A DNA stretch of 64,000 nt from Planctomycetota bacterium (GTDB lineage: Bacteria; Planctomycetota; MHYJ01; JACQXL01): contig JACRIK010000019.1 in the NCBI GenBank assembly GCA_016235865.1, forward strand, positions 36,028 to 100,027, read 5' to 3'. The notes under the pieces were generated by a model. It made no database searches, was not told the DNA's origin, and saw nothing but the letters and a program-made list of their open reading frames with translations. The position numbers and the translations under genes are program-made. Positions 34,042 to 42,528 of the stretch are shown here, piece after piece. Positions within the stretch are counted from its first letter, which is position 1, and every line of letters begins with the position of its first letter.

Positions 34042-34254
34042 CCGCAGTTATTGATGACCTGCCTGGTTGTAATCACAACTGCTCAGGTCTTACATCACCT
34101 CCTTTTCTTAGTCGCTGTTAGCCCGAATGGGCGTTATCAGCCACTTATCCCGGCACCCGCCCTAACGACCGAATGCTTTCGAGGCGGTACATTCGGGTTC
34201 GCTGTCGCGGTTACTGCGTGGTCATCGGAGCCCTCTGGTATCACCAAACCAGAG

Positions 34255-35454
34255 TTACTTACGAGTTGTCACTGCCGGCATACGCGGATACCAATCCTGG
34301 GGAATAACAAATCGTTGCGACTCTATGTATTGAGGAACGATTTCTATAAGAATGGCGCCCGTGCGCGCCGCGGTGGTTTCCTGCGTCGCCAGCGGTGTAT
34401 CATCCGGGAACTCGGACAACCGGTTCATTATCGTCCTCATAATCTGTCCGTATTCCGTTTCGGTTTGCTGTATCAACCGCGCTTTGCCCTGGACCAGAAC
34501 CGTGGTCCAGTTGATATTGTTGCCGAACCACTCGGTGGTAAAATTTACATTCTGGTTATGATTTATATTGGCAATCTTCAAACTGTTCACGCCGCGAGTA
34601 TGGATATATATCTTGCCGTTAAGATAAGTATGATTTACCACTACCGAATATGGTCCATCTTTACCCGATGTATTCAACCGCCCGGCCCAACAACGGTAAA
34701 GAACGGCTTCCGCGGCTTTTAGATTACCCGCAATCTGCAGCGCCGGATTCATGGTTATTGGCACAGCCATAAATTTATTAGCATACTCAGCTGTTTCTGA
34801 TTCTACATCGTTAACATCACCGGCTAATAAGCCATCTTTATTAACAAACATCATCGGTATATGCCGCGCTTGTATCTCGGACATGCCGATGCGGCGCGAG
34901 GTAACCAGATCAGGCGTTAGCTCAAAATAATCGGCGGGTGAATCTTTAACCTGGTCGTTCCAGTGCCGGATGTTATATTTATCGGCGGTATTTCCGTCAA
35001 TGGCCCGGGCATTACCAAAGATATGAACGGTGCTCCATGAAGTAGGTGTGGGGGCAACGGCATGCGCCCGGCTGCCCGGAATATCAATGTGCTTGTCCAC
35101 CGTGAATATTACCCGGTCATCATTCTTTAGCGCCTGCTTTAGGTTCGGATTGTACGACTTCAGGTAAATCCGTCCGTTCTTATACATATAAGGGCAGAGC
35201 TGTGTCAACGGCGCCGCACCGTTATTGACCGTCAGGTAACCGGCGACGGTCGCGCCGATAAACTTTTTCACCTCGGCCTCTGCCACCCGGCCTTTAAACT
35301 CCACCTCTAATTCACTTACAGATTCGGCATTTCCCGGAACCGGAACAGCCAGAATTGGTTGAGCGTATTGTGCCGGCTGAGTAGCGGGTGACGCACAGCC
35401 GATTAGAAACCAGACCGCCAGAATGCTAATGTGCCGATAATGTCGTTTTGACAT
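34255..35454 (-). CDS. Lipoprotein with two split-barrel (PNPOx/Nim-like) domains
   Basis: The signal MSKRHYRHISILAVWFLIGC ends in a good lipobox. Two domains follow, each like the FMN-binding split barrel of pyridoxamine-phosphate oxidase and NimA families. Domain 1 (about 50-200) contains FIGATVAGYLTVNNGAAPLTQLCPYMYKNGRIYLKS. Domain 2 (about 235-395) contains AVLYRCWAGRLNTSGKDGPYSVVVNHTYLNGKIYIHTRG and NQNVNFTTEW. Conserved closing motif DWYPRMPAVTTRK. FMN or heme binding is plausible but no certain ligand residue can be named. Having such a domain pair anchored in the envelope is unusual, because family members are mostly cytoplasmic. A paralogue lies directly upstream. Confidence 0.82.
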   Translation of the reverse strand: MSKRHYRHISILAVWFLIGCASPATQPAQYAQPILAVPVPGNAESVSELEVEFKGRVAEAEVKKFIGATVAGYLTVNNGAAPLTQLCPYMYKNGRIYLKSYNPNLKQALKNDDRVIFTVDKHIDIPGSRAHAVAPTPTSWSTVHIFGNARAIDGNTADKYNIRHWNDQVKDSPADYFELTPDLVTSRRIGMSEIQARHIPMMFVNKDGLLAGDVNDVESETAEYANKFMAVPITMNPALQIAGNLKAAEAVLYRCWAGRLNTSGKDGPYSVVVNHTYLNGKIYIHTRGVNSLKIANINHNQNVNFTTEWFGNNINWTTVLVQGKARLIQQTETEYGQIMRTIMNRLSEFPDDTPLATQETTAARTGAILIEIVPQYIESQRFVIPQDWYPRMPAVTTRK

Positions 35455-35488
35455 AGTATAATCCTTTCCTTATTTTATTTTTATAAAG

Positions 35489-36769
35489 TTATCTTGTTTT
35501 GACGCCGGGCATCTGGGGATACCATCTCCGGGGTATGATTTCCATCTGCCGGGCGGATATCTTTTCAGGCACGAATTCCAGCACGGCCATCCGCTGGGCC
35601 ATCCGGTCAAGCATCTGGGGATTGCCCATACCCAGCGCCTTGGCCATCTCTTCCGGCTTCTCAAGGATATTTATATGCCCCTCTAAATTCAGTGCTATCC
35701 AATTAGAATTGTTCCAGAACCATTGGAAATCCAGGCTGACCCGGGGATTAGCCCGGAGTAAATCCATCTTCTGGCCCTTTTTATTGGAGTGCAGGATAAC
35801 CCTGCCGTTGATGTAGGTCATCGTGCTCATCGGGATGGAGTAAGGATATTCGGCGTCAATGATATTCAACCTGCAGGCGCCCACGCCCTTGAGGATTGAT
35901 TCAACCACCTTGGGGTCAACTCCGTCCAACGACACTTCCTTAGCCAATGTAGAGCCCGATACCTGAACCGGCAGGTCCCTTGATTCCGCGCCATCATCAG
36001 CCGGTCCGCGCGACGGGGTCATCCAGGGCAAGCGGGCGGCATAATTCGGGTTCGCCGGGTCGGTCATCTTCCGGCCCGTGATGGTTTCGGGCGTAATCTT
36101 GACAATGACTGTATTGGCTATATCTTTTTGGGCCGGATAATTAAAACCATCCTTACCCAGGGCTTTCTCGTATTCCTTAAGCCACTTGGCCACCTGAGCA
36201 GTGTCTTTGATTACTTCGGCTATGCCGAAGACATTAGCGCTCCACCAATACAACTGGGTATATTTGTCAATCGCAAAAAAGACCTTGGGATTGGCCTGGA
36301 GCGATTTGAAAATGACCGGTTGCGCTCCGGTAACCAGCGGGAAATAAAAACATTTGTCTCTATAGAGATAGTTGACCGGTGTTGAACGGGGATATTCGCT
36401 GCGCGCGACCCCTTCGGGTTCGCCTTCGCGGTCACTGCGGTGTTCGCTGGCGCGGTCTCTGCGGAGTTCGTCATTGACTATCAGGTATCCGGCCAGGACC
36501 GAACCCATGACCTCTTCCATCTCTGCCTGGGAGGTGGCGCCCCGGTCTATGAAGTCATAGTTTAGCGTCTCGGTTGGCTGGGTCGGTTCTGGTTGTTGTA
36601 CGCTACTCCGGGTGGTTTGAGAACATCCGGCTGTAATTATCAGTAAAGTTGCCAAGATAGAACCGGTGAGCGCCATAAGGACGCTCCCCGCCGAAGCGGG
36701 GACAGGCATGGCGCGGAGTTTATCCCGCTTCGGCGGGGGCGCCATAATCTTTAGTGCCGTATTTATCAC
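35489..36769 (-). CDS. Paralogous split-barrel lipoprotein carrying two in-frame repeat insertions
   Basis: Same architecture as the neighbour at 34255-35454: lipobox ITAGC, two split-barrel domains, and ending RRWYPQMPGVKTR. The best start is GTG at 36769, preceded by AAGGAA; an ATG frame extends to 36790. The n-region is abnormally long (APPPKRDKLRAMPVPASAG) because a 69-bp palindromic element sits between two copies of GCGCCATAA. Domain 1 is interrupted after AGYLIVND by ELRRDRASEHRSDREGEPEG and about a dozen further residues before PVNYLYRDKCFYFPL. The paralogue instead has a short turn (AGYLTVNNGAAP). The frame survives both insertions, so the gene is probably functional. Confidence 0.82.
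   Translation of the reverse strand: MINTALKIMAPPPKRDKLRAMPVPASAGSVLMALTGSILATLLIITAGCSQTTRSSVQQPEPTQPTETLNYDFIDRGATSQAEMEEVMGSVLAGYLIVNDELRRDRASEHRSDREGEPEGVARSEYPRSTPVNYLYRDKCFYFPLVTGAQPVIFKSLQANPKVFFAIDKYTQLYWWSANVFGIAEVIKDTAQVAKWLKEYEKALGKDGFNYPAQKDIANTVIVKITPETITGRKMTDPANPNYAARLPWMTPSRGPADDGAESRDLPVQVSGSTLAKEVSLDGVDPKVVESILKGVGACRLNIIDAEYPYSIPMSTMTYINGRVILHSNKKGQKMDLLRANPRVSLDFQWFWNNSNWIALNLEGHINILEKPEEMAKALGMGNPQMLDRMAQRMAVLEFVPEKISARQMEIIPRRWYPQMPGVKTR
36413..36474 (-). repeat. SEHRSDRD-type element inside split-barrel gene
   Basis: Two 24-bp units (CCGCAGAGACCGCGCCAGCG and CCGCAGTGACCGCGAAGGCG cores) lie in frame. The left boundary TGACGAACTCCGCAGAG is identical to the copy at 48173-48230. 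Confidence 0.85.
36670..36747. mobile_element. 69-bp palindromic insertion flanked by 9-bp direct repeats
   Basis: GCGCCATAA occurs at 36670-36678 and again at 36739-36747. Between them CCCCGCCGAAGCGGG (36686-36700) pairs exactly with 36724-36738. The 69-bp period is 23 codons, and removing one repeat plus the insert restores a normal lipoprotein signal (MINTALKIMALTGSILATLL). Confidence 0.7.
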
Positions 36770-36973
36770 AACAATTTCCTTTCTATTCAATAAAACTATT
36801 TATTGTCTTCCACTATTCCTGATTTCTCTAAGGCGGCCTTGACGCAGGCAGGCCAGCTACACATTCGCCCGGCTCAGTGTAAACGAATCACCTCCTTTTC
36901 TTACCGGCCCATTGAGCCCCCGAAGTTACATCGGGGAATAAACTCCGAGAATTAGGGGCAGTTAGACCCCCGA

Positions 36974-38056
36974 CTACCGAGTCGTGACCGGAGAGAAGTA
37001 AACAAAATCACCGATAAGCGGATTTTCGGAGAGTAGTTTCCTGAAATCAGATTCTTTTCCCCGGTTGTCATTAAGTGTATACGGCACCAGAGTTCTAAAA
37101 GGAACCGGAAATCTTTTGTATGAGCGCTCCGGCGTATTAAATTTATAAGCCGCATGTCCGGAACCCAAAATCACCATTACCTGGATATTTTTATCATTCT
37201 TTTCCTTAAGATAATTGGCGATGGTTTCGCCGAAGGTTTCATCCCAGACACACATACTTTTATACATCCGCTCCTCCATTGGACCCTGCATCATATTTTT
37301 CATCCCGGCCGAATTCTTATCATATAACGCCCGATGCGCCTGATTCGACATATCAATATCTTTGGCGACCAGTTTCTGCTCTTCAGGAGTAAGGCTGCCC
37401 CAACCGGACGTAACCATTTTCATCCTTATATCTCGTTCCACATTCATTCCCAGGATTTTAAGTTTATTGGCCCGGGCAAAGTGGATTATCGGACTGTACA
37501 TCGGATACCATCCGGGACTGAATTTATCCGCCACCCCTTTATCAAAATCCGCATCGGATACTTTGCCGGCAGAATAGTCATCCAGAAATACTTGTTGCGA
37601 ACGATAGAGGAATTCCATTGCCAGAGCGGTTTTGGGATTTCCGGCGCTGAGGCTTTTTAACACGTCTGCCTGGAGGCGGTGGTGCGCCATATTTGTGTGC
37701 TCTTCTGCCAGGTAAATCACCTGGATATCCTTCAAGCGCGACATCATTGCGTCGTAATCAATCACCTCAAGAGTCCTGGTATCCAGGTATTTGCCATACA
37801 AATCCGGCATCTTCATAGACGCCAAAGCCAAAGCGGTCTTGGTAATCATTTCGCTCCGGTCCAGTGGGTGCTCGCTATCGCGCCTGCCTGCCCCGCTGGG
37901 GCGGGACTCCGCTGTCGCTCCGCCGGCAGCGCCCAGAAATAATCGGGACTCCCCCAAAATAATCGGGACTTCGCTGCGGCTTCGCGCTTCGGCTACGCAG
38001 GAAGTCAAAACCCCATTTAGAAATACCAGGCCAATTAATAATATCAGTTTACCCAT
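36974..38056 (-). CDS. ChaN-like lipoprotein (heme-binding / TIKI superfamily)
   Basis: Lipoprotein signal MGKLILLIGLVFLNGVLTSC. The mature domain shows the ChaN (Cofac_haem_bdg) landmarks: IQVIYLAEEHTNMAHHRLQADVL, KTALAMEFLYRSQQ, HFARANKLKILGMNVERDI and VMVILGSGHAAY. Campylobacter ChaN is an iron-regulated heme-binding lipoprotein; wider relatives include TraB/TIKI metalloprotease-like proteins. Between the signal and the domain lie about 45 low-complexity residues (SRSEVPIILGESRLFLGAAGG... SGAGRRDSEHPLDRSE) read from clustered dispersed repeats at 37861-38000. This gene and the two split-barrel lipoproteins form a co-directional group of cofactor-binding-like lipoproteins; a shared heme or flavin role is inference. 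Confidence 0.82.
   Translation of the reverse strand: MGKLILLIGLVFLNGVLTSCVAEARSRSEVPIILGESRLFLGAAGGATAESRPSGAGRRDSEHPLDRSEMITKTALALASMKMPDLYGKYLDTRTLEVIDYDAMMSRLKDIQVIYLAEEHTNMAHHRLQADVLKSLSAGNPKTALAMEFLYRSQQVFLDDYSAGKVSDADFDKGVADKFSPGWYPMYSPIIHFARANKLKILGMNVERDIRMKMVTSGWGSLTPEEQKLVAKDIDMSNQAHRALYDKNSAGMKNMMQGPMEERMYKSMCVWDETFGETIANYLKEKNDKNIQVMVILGSGHAAYKFNTPERSYKRFPVPFRTLVPYTLNDNRGKESDFRKLLSENPLIGDFVYFSPVTTR
37861..38000. repeat. Cluster of dispersed repeat words inside the ChaN-like gene
   Basis: The stretch contains GCTCGCTATCGCG, a CCCCGC-TGG-GGCGGG hairpin, two copies of AAATAATCGGGACT and a GCTTCG-rich tail. It stays in frame and encodes the low-complexity linker after the lipoprotein signal. 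Confidence 0.65.
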
Positions 38057-38082
38057 AAATAATCCTTTCTATTTTTATTCCG

Positions 38083-38181
38083 GGAACACCGCAGTGACCG
38101 CGCGCCCCTGCTGGGGCGTAGCGAACACCGTCCGCAGACGAGGTCTCGCCGAAAGCGGACAGTGACCGCGCAGTGAACACC
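38083..38181. repeat. Intergenic cluster of the SEHRSDRD-type element, opposite orientation
   Basis: GAACACCGCAGTGACCGCG is followed by a CCCCTGCTGGGGCG hairpin and AGCGAACACC. A GTCCGC...GCGGAC hairpin and another CAGTGACCGCGCAGTGAACACC-like copy complete it. It fills the gap between the propeller gene and the ChaN-like gene. Confidence 0.7.
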
Positions 38182-38211
38182 TTATCAACTTATTTACTTA
38201 TCTACTATTTT

Positions 38212-41200
38212 TTACTCAATTACCCCGGTAGTTGTTACAGAATAAGGATTTGTCCCGGCAGCCACTGTGCCCTGGTCAGTCAATGCGCCGGTCGTCTGGT
38301 TAATCGTATATCTCTGGACATTGTTGGAATCCCGATTTGCCACATAGCAGAACCGGCCGGACGAGTCAACGGTGACAGAGTAAGGACCTGTCCCGGCGGC
38401 CACTGGTGTGCCGGCGGTCAGGGCGCCATTGGTCTGATTTATGGTATAGACCGAGACATTGTTGGAACCCCAATTTGCCACATAGCAGAAACGGCCCAAG
38501 GGGTCAACGGTGACAGAGTAAGGATTTGTCCCGGCTCCCACGGCAGTGCCGGCCGTCAATGCCCCGGTGCTCCCGTTGATGGTATAGACCGAGACATTGT
38601 TGTTAATATAATTTGCCACATAGCAGAAACGGCCGGACGGGTCAACGGCTACAGAGATAGAACCTCCCGCGATGGACTCGTTTTCAACCCAAGTCAATGC
38701 GCCGGTGGTCTGGTTGATGGTACAGACCGAGACAAAGACGGAGGTAAAATTTGCCCCATAGAAGAAGCGGCCGGACGGGTCAACGGTGACAGAGTAAGGA
38801 TCTGTCCCGACCGTCGCGGTCAGCGCTGTTGTGGTCAATGCCCCGGTGGTCCGGTCAATCTGATAGACCGAGACATTGTCGGAACCCCAATTTGCCACAT
38901 AGCAGAACCTCCCCGAAGGGTCAACGGTGACAGAGTAAGGACCTGTCCCGGCGGCCACTGTGCCCTGAGAGGTCAATGCGCCGGTGGTCTGGTTAATGGT
39001 ATAGACCGAGACATTGTCGGAGGCACTATTTGCCACATAGCAGAAACGGCCCAAGGGGTCAACGGTGACAGACCAAGGATTTGTCCCGGCTGTCGCAGTC
39101 AGCGCTGTTGTGGTCAATGCCCCGATGGTCCGGTCAATCTGATAGACCGAGACATTGTTGGAGTTGTAATTTGCCGCATAGGCAAAGCGCGGGACATAGG
39201 TGATGGGGTTGGATCCAGAGGCGATTGAGATAAAATAAACCCCATTCCGGACGCTGGTGGTCCATACGTTAGTCAATGCCCCGGTGGTCTGGTTAATGGT
39301 ATAGACCGATATGGTGTTGGAGGTGTAATTTGTCACATAGCAGAAGCGGCCGGACGGGTCAACGGTTACAGAGATAGGACCTGTCCCAGCGGCCACGGTG
39401 CCCTGGGAGGTCAATGCGCCAGTGGTCTGATTTATAGTATAACGAGAGACATTGTTGGAACCGTAATTTGCCACATAGCAGAACCTCCCCGAAGGGTCAA
39501 CGGTGACCTCTTGAGGACCTGTCCCAGCGGCCACGGCTGTGCCCGCAGTCAATGCACCATTCGTCTGGTTAATGGTATAGACAGAGACATTATTGGTGAG
39601 ATAATTTGCCGCATAGCAAAACCTCCCCGAAGGGTCAACGGTTACAGTGAAAGGACCTGTCCCGGCGGCCACGGTGCCGGTGGCGCTCAATGCGCCAGTG
39701 GTCTGATTTATAGTATAACGAGAGACATTGTTGGAACCGTAATTTGCCACATAGCAGAAGCGGCCGGACGGATCAACGGTTACAAAGTTCGGCCCTGTCC
39801 CGGCAGTCACGGTCACGGGTGTGCCTGGGGTCAATGCGCCGGTGGTCTGGTTAATGGTATAGACCGAGACATTGTTGGAACTGTAATTTGCCACATAGCA
39901 GAAGCGACCGGACGGGTCAACGGTTACACCGCGAGAACCTGTCCCGGCAGTCACTGTCGGGGGTGTGCCGGCCGTCAGCACCCCGGTGGTCTGGTCAATC
40001 GTATAGACCGAGACATTGGCAGAACCGTTATTTGCCACATAGCAGAACCGGCCTGAGGGGTCAACGGTGACAGAGTAAGGATTTGTCCCGGCGGCGATAT
40101 AGCCGTTATGACGGAGTTGGCCTGTGCCCGCATCTAAAGTGTACATAGAGACAGTATTATTAGTATAATTTGCCGTATAGGCAAAGCGCGTGGCATAGGT
40201 AGTGAAGGTCAGTGGATTGGTGTCTAATGTTGTGCCGGCGGTGTTGCTGGCCGCGACCCTGAAATTATAGACCGTATTGTTGCCGATTAGGCCAAAGACC
40301 GTGGCGCTGACTACGACATCAGCCGTGCCTGAGCCGATGGCCGTTGCCGTGGTAGAAATCGTATAGGTAGGCGAGATGCCATACTGGAACCAGGCCGTGG
40401 TGGCTATCCCATTGGGATTGACGATGGCGTTTAATATGGCTGAAGTGGCCGTAACCGTGGTTGCGGCCGTGGTGGTAACAACGGGCGGACCAGCGGCCGA
40501 GGCGATTCCGAATGTCCCTGAGGTGGCTGGGGTCAGTCCGTCAGAATCGGCTGTTAAGGTGTAGGTCGCGGCCACCTGGCCGGTTATTGTAACTGCGGTG
40601 AATGTAGCCAGCCCTGCTGAAGCGGCTACATTAGTGTAGGTCCCGCCTAACGCGGCACCGGCGCTGACCGTGAGCGATACCGGGTTGGATGCGGCGGTAT
40701 TATTATTATAGGCATCCCTGATACGGACTGTAACGACCGGGTTAAATGCCGAGCCGTCCACGGTCGTGGTCGGCTGAGAGAAGAAGACGAGGTTATTGGC
40801 CGGGCCGTAGCCGGTAATAGCAAAGAGCGTAGAGCTTATAGGAGTAAGACCGGAGGCAGAGGCAACTAATTGATAATTATTGGCCGGGCCGCCCACGGTC
40901 AAATCAGAGAAGGTGGCGATGCCGCCGACCGCATTGCGCGGATTGGTGCCGCCAAAGGTTAATCCGGTGCCAGTGATGGTGATGCTGTTGGTGGCAGAGG
41001 TAACCGTGTTGCCGTAGGCGTCCTGGACTGTTACCTGAATGGAGGGCGTAAACCCGTTGCCGACCGTGGTGTTAGACGGCTGCACAGCAAACGTTAATTG
41101 AGCCGGTGGGCCCGGAGTAATATCAAATGGGTCAGAGTCGGTCTGGGAATAAGCGGAACCACAGATGAACACAGCTAAACACAGATAAATACAGATTAAT

Positions 41201-41244
41201 CCAATGCCTAATGCCCAATGACTAAATTTCTTCATAATTTTCAT
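38212..41244 (-). CDS. Secreted protein with Ig-like domains and fourteen YVTN propeller repeats
   Basis: Signal peptide (ALGIGLICIYLCLAVFICGSAYS), then SDPFDITPG as in the next protein upstream. Two Ig-like (invasin/Big-type) domains follow (QLTFAVQPSNTTVGNGFTPSIQVTVQDAYGN...), then one NPNG Fn3-like domain. Residues about 360-1005 are fourteen repeats of DPSGRFCYVANYGSNNVSVYTINQTTGAL, each one blade of a YVTN/lactonase-type beta-propeller. Variants RFAYTANY and RFAYAANY start repeats 1 and 8, which suggests two seven-bladed propellers in series. Such proteins are surface-layer or adhesion components in archaea and bacteria. Repeats are very similar at DNA level, so the count may vary. It probably belongs to the sigma-54-controlled group starting at 48350. 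Confidence 0.9.
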   Translation of the reverse strand: MKIMKKFSHWALGIGLICIYLCLAVFICGSAYSQTDSDPFDITPGPPAQLTFAVQPSNTTVGNGFTPSIQVTVQDAYGNTVTSATNSITITGTGLTFGGTNPRNAVGGIATFSDLTVGGPANNYQLVASASGLTPISSTLFAITGYGPANNLVFFSQPTTTVDGSAFNPVVTVRIRDAYNNNTAASNPVSLTVSAGAALGGTYTNVAASAGLATFTAVTITGQVAATYTLTADSDGLTPATSGTFGIASAAGPPVVTTTAATTVTATSAILNAIVNPNGIATTAWFQYGISPTYTISTTATAIGSGTADVVVSATVFGLIGNNTVYNFRVAASNTAGTTLDTNPLTFTTYATRFAYTANYTNNTVSMYTLDAGTGQLRHNGYIAAGTNPYSVTVDPSGRFCYVANNGSANVSVYTIDQTTGVLTAGTPPTVTAGTGSRGVTVDPSGRFCYVANYSSNNVSVYTINQTTGALTPGTPVTVTAGTGPNFVTVDPSGRFCYVANYGSNNVSRYTINQTTGALSATGTVAAGTGPFTVTVDPSGRFCYAANYLTNNVSVYTINQTNGALTAGTAVAAGTGPQEVTVDPSGRFCYVANYGSNNVSRYTINQTTGALTSQGTVAAGTGPISVTVDPSGRFCYVTNYTSNTISVYTINQTTGALTNVWTTSVRNGVYFISIASGSNPITYVPRFAYAANYNSNNVSVYQIDRTIGALTTTALTATAGTNPWSVTVDPLGRFCYVANSASDNVSVYTINQTTGALTSQGTVAAGTGPYSVTVDPSGRFCYVANWGSDNVSVYQIDRTTGALTTTALTATVGTDPYSVTVDPSGRFFYGANFTSVFVSVCTINQTTGALTWVENESIAGGSISVAVDPSGRFCYVANYINNNVSVYTINGSTGALTAGTAVGAGTNPYSVTVDPLGRFCYVANWGSNNVSVYTINQTNGALTAGTPVAAGTGPYSVTVDSSGRFCYVANRDSNNVQRYTINQTTGALTDQGTVAAGTNPYSVTTTGVIE

Positions 41245-41360
41245 CCTTATTTTTCACAGGGACTTATCCCGCGGCGATGGGCGGCAACCGTCATGGGCTC
41301 ACCGCCCTCGCCCTTCCCTCACGGGATGCGCTGCGCTGTGATATACCGGACCCTGTCTTA

Positions 41361-42407
41361 TTAAGGTACCACCGTGGCTCGTAATCTATAGTTTGTACCA
41401 ACCAACCGTATAGATAAATCGGCAAAGATTGCTAGCCCATAAGTTGACCCGGGAGCAGCAATAGTAGTTTGCCGGACGGTTGTCGTATTTTGCTGGTTTG
41501 TCCCATAGAGAAGGGTACCAGCCGTCGGGGAAACAATCACATCAATCACGACATTCGGAACTAAGTTACTGTATACATCCAATGCTCTAACATAAACTGA
41601 TGGTGCCATACTAACACCAGCGACTGTATTAGTCGGCTGATTGCCCGGGACAAATGCTATGGTGGACACTGCTGCCGAACTAATAGTAAAGACGTTTGAA
41701 GTTATGGTCGTGTACGCTACAGCTGACGCGCTTAAAGCACAGGCGGTCGTAGATGCTAAGGTCATACTTATTGATGTAAATGTGGCTATGCCATTAACAT
41801 CACTGGTCCGGGTCAAGGTGCCATACATATACGTCCCAATAGTTGTGGTGATAGAAACATCCACACCCGGGACATCGTTATCAAACTGGTCTGCGACCCT
41901 GACAGTAACCGATGCCCAGGTATTACCGGCTGTTATGGTCTGCGGCTGGGCAACAAATGTTAAGTTACCCCCTGTTGCCGAACCGACCACGAGATTACCG
42001 GTGGTTGTAGTGTCAGCCAGACCAGCCGCAATTGCCCTGACAGTGATGGTCTCAGCCGTATTATACTTAAGGGCATTAAAGGTGGCTAACCCGGCCGTTA
42101 CCGTTGCAGTATAACCAGAGGCAAACGAACCTGTACCGGCTACCCTGGTTACTGTTATGACAGTAGTGTTGTCAGTAATTCTGGTGTTACCATACTGGTC
42201 AGTAATCCTAACTGTCACGGTTGTCCAGTTGGTGCCGGCGGTTATGGGTTCGCTCGGCGCGGCTACCCAGGTTAATGAAACGGCGGTGCTTGGTGTAATA
42301 TCAAATGGGTCAGAATCTGCTGTTTGAGCCGAGACGGTTGAAACCACAGACCCCATTAGCAATATTATCAAAAGGATACCAGGCACCATATGTACAATTT
42401 TATACAT
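41361..42407 (-). CDS. Secreted protein with three Ig-like domains
   Basis: Signal peptide MYKIVHMVPGILLIILLMGSVVSTVSAQ, then TADSDPFDITPS. Three Ig-like domains of the bacterial filamin/Big-1 type follow: LTWVAAPSEPITAGTNWTTVTVRITDQYGN, LTFVAQPQTITAGNTWASVTVRVADQFDN and IAFVPGNQPTNTVAGVSMAPSVYVRALDVYSN. Each ends with an ATF or IFADLSI strand. The protein ends right after the last domain, with no anchor. It is nearly a stand-alone version of the C-terminal domains of the 1802-residue protein just upstream (RLRATVVP versus RLRASLTAP endings), so it is probably a tandem duplicate fragment. A GCAGTG-ACAC-CACTGC dyad (42434-42449) lies 27 bases before the start codon. Confidence 0.82.
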   Translation of the reverse strand: MYKIVHMVPGILLIILLMGSVVSTVSAQTADSDPFDITPSTAVSLTWVAAPSEPITAGTNWTTVTVRITDQYGNTRITDNTTVITVTRVAGTGSFASGYTATVTAGLATFNALKYNTAETITVRAIAAGLADTTTTGNLVVGSATGGNLTFVAQPQTITAGNTWASVTVRVADQFDNDVPGVDVSITTTIGTYMYGTLTRTSDVNGIATFTSISMTLASTTACALSASAVAYTTITSNVFTISSAAVSTIAFVPGNQPTNTVAGVSMAPSVYVRALDVYSNLVPNVVIDVIVSPTAGTLLYGTNQQNTTTVRQTTIAAPGSTYGLAIFADLSIRLVGTNYRLRATVVP

Positions 42408-42528
42408 ACTTGCTCCTTTTTAATTAATATGTAGCAGTGACACCACTGCATTGTTATGACACAGTATAAACAAAGAGGTGGAAACCAACCTCTTTTAATT
42501 CCCCTTTTAGGAAGGGGAAAAAACCCGC

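Noticed and set aside
33762..34076. Minus-strand Cys-rich frame (NCGKWTCNCG repeats) through the same array
   Set aside because: GTG start with a ribosome-site-like sequence about 21 bases away, and composition fully explained by the DNA repeat. It cannot be excluded, but is not supported.
33748..34722. Long plus-strand frame through the 21-bp array (LPQLHVHIPQ heptads)
   Set aside because: The repeat length is a multiple of three, so several frames stay open by construction. The frame also runs antisense into the split-barrel lipoprotein gene and has no ribosome binding site.
36796..36864. 22-codon minus-strand frame MCSWPACVKAALEKSG downstream of a strong ribosome-site-like sequence
   Set aside because: The spacing from the ribosome site is about 25 bases and the sequence overlaps a dispersed GCCTGCCTGC word, so there is too little evidence.
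38173..40056. Long plus-strand frames antisense to the propeller protein
   Set aside because: They are shadows of the repetitive gene on the minus strand, which has a signal peptide and recognised domains.
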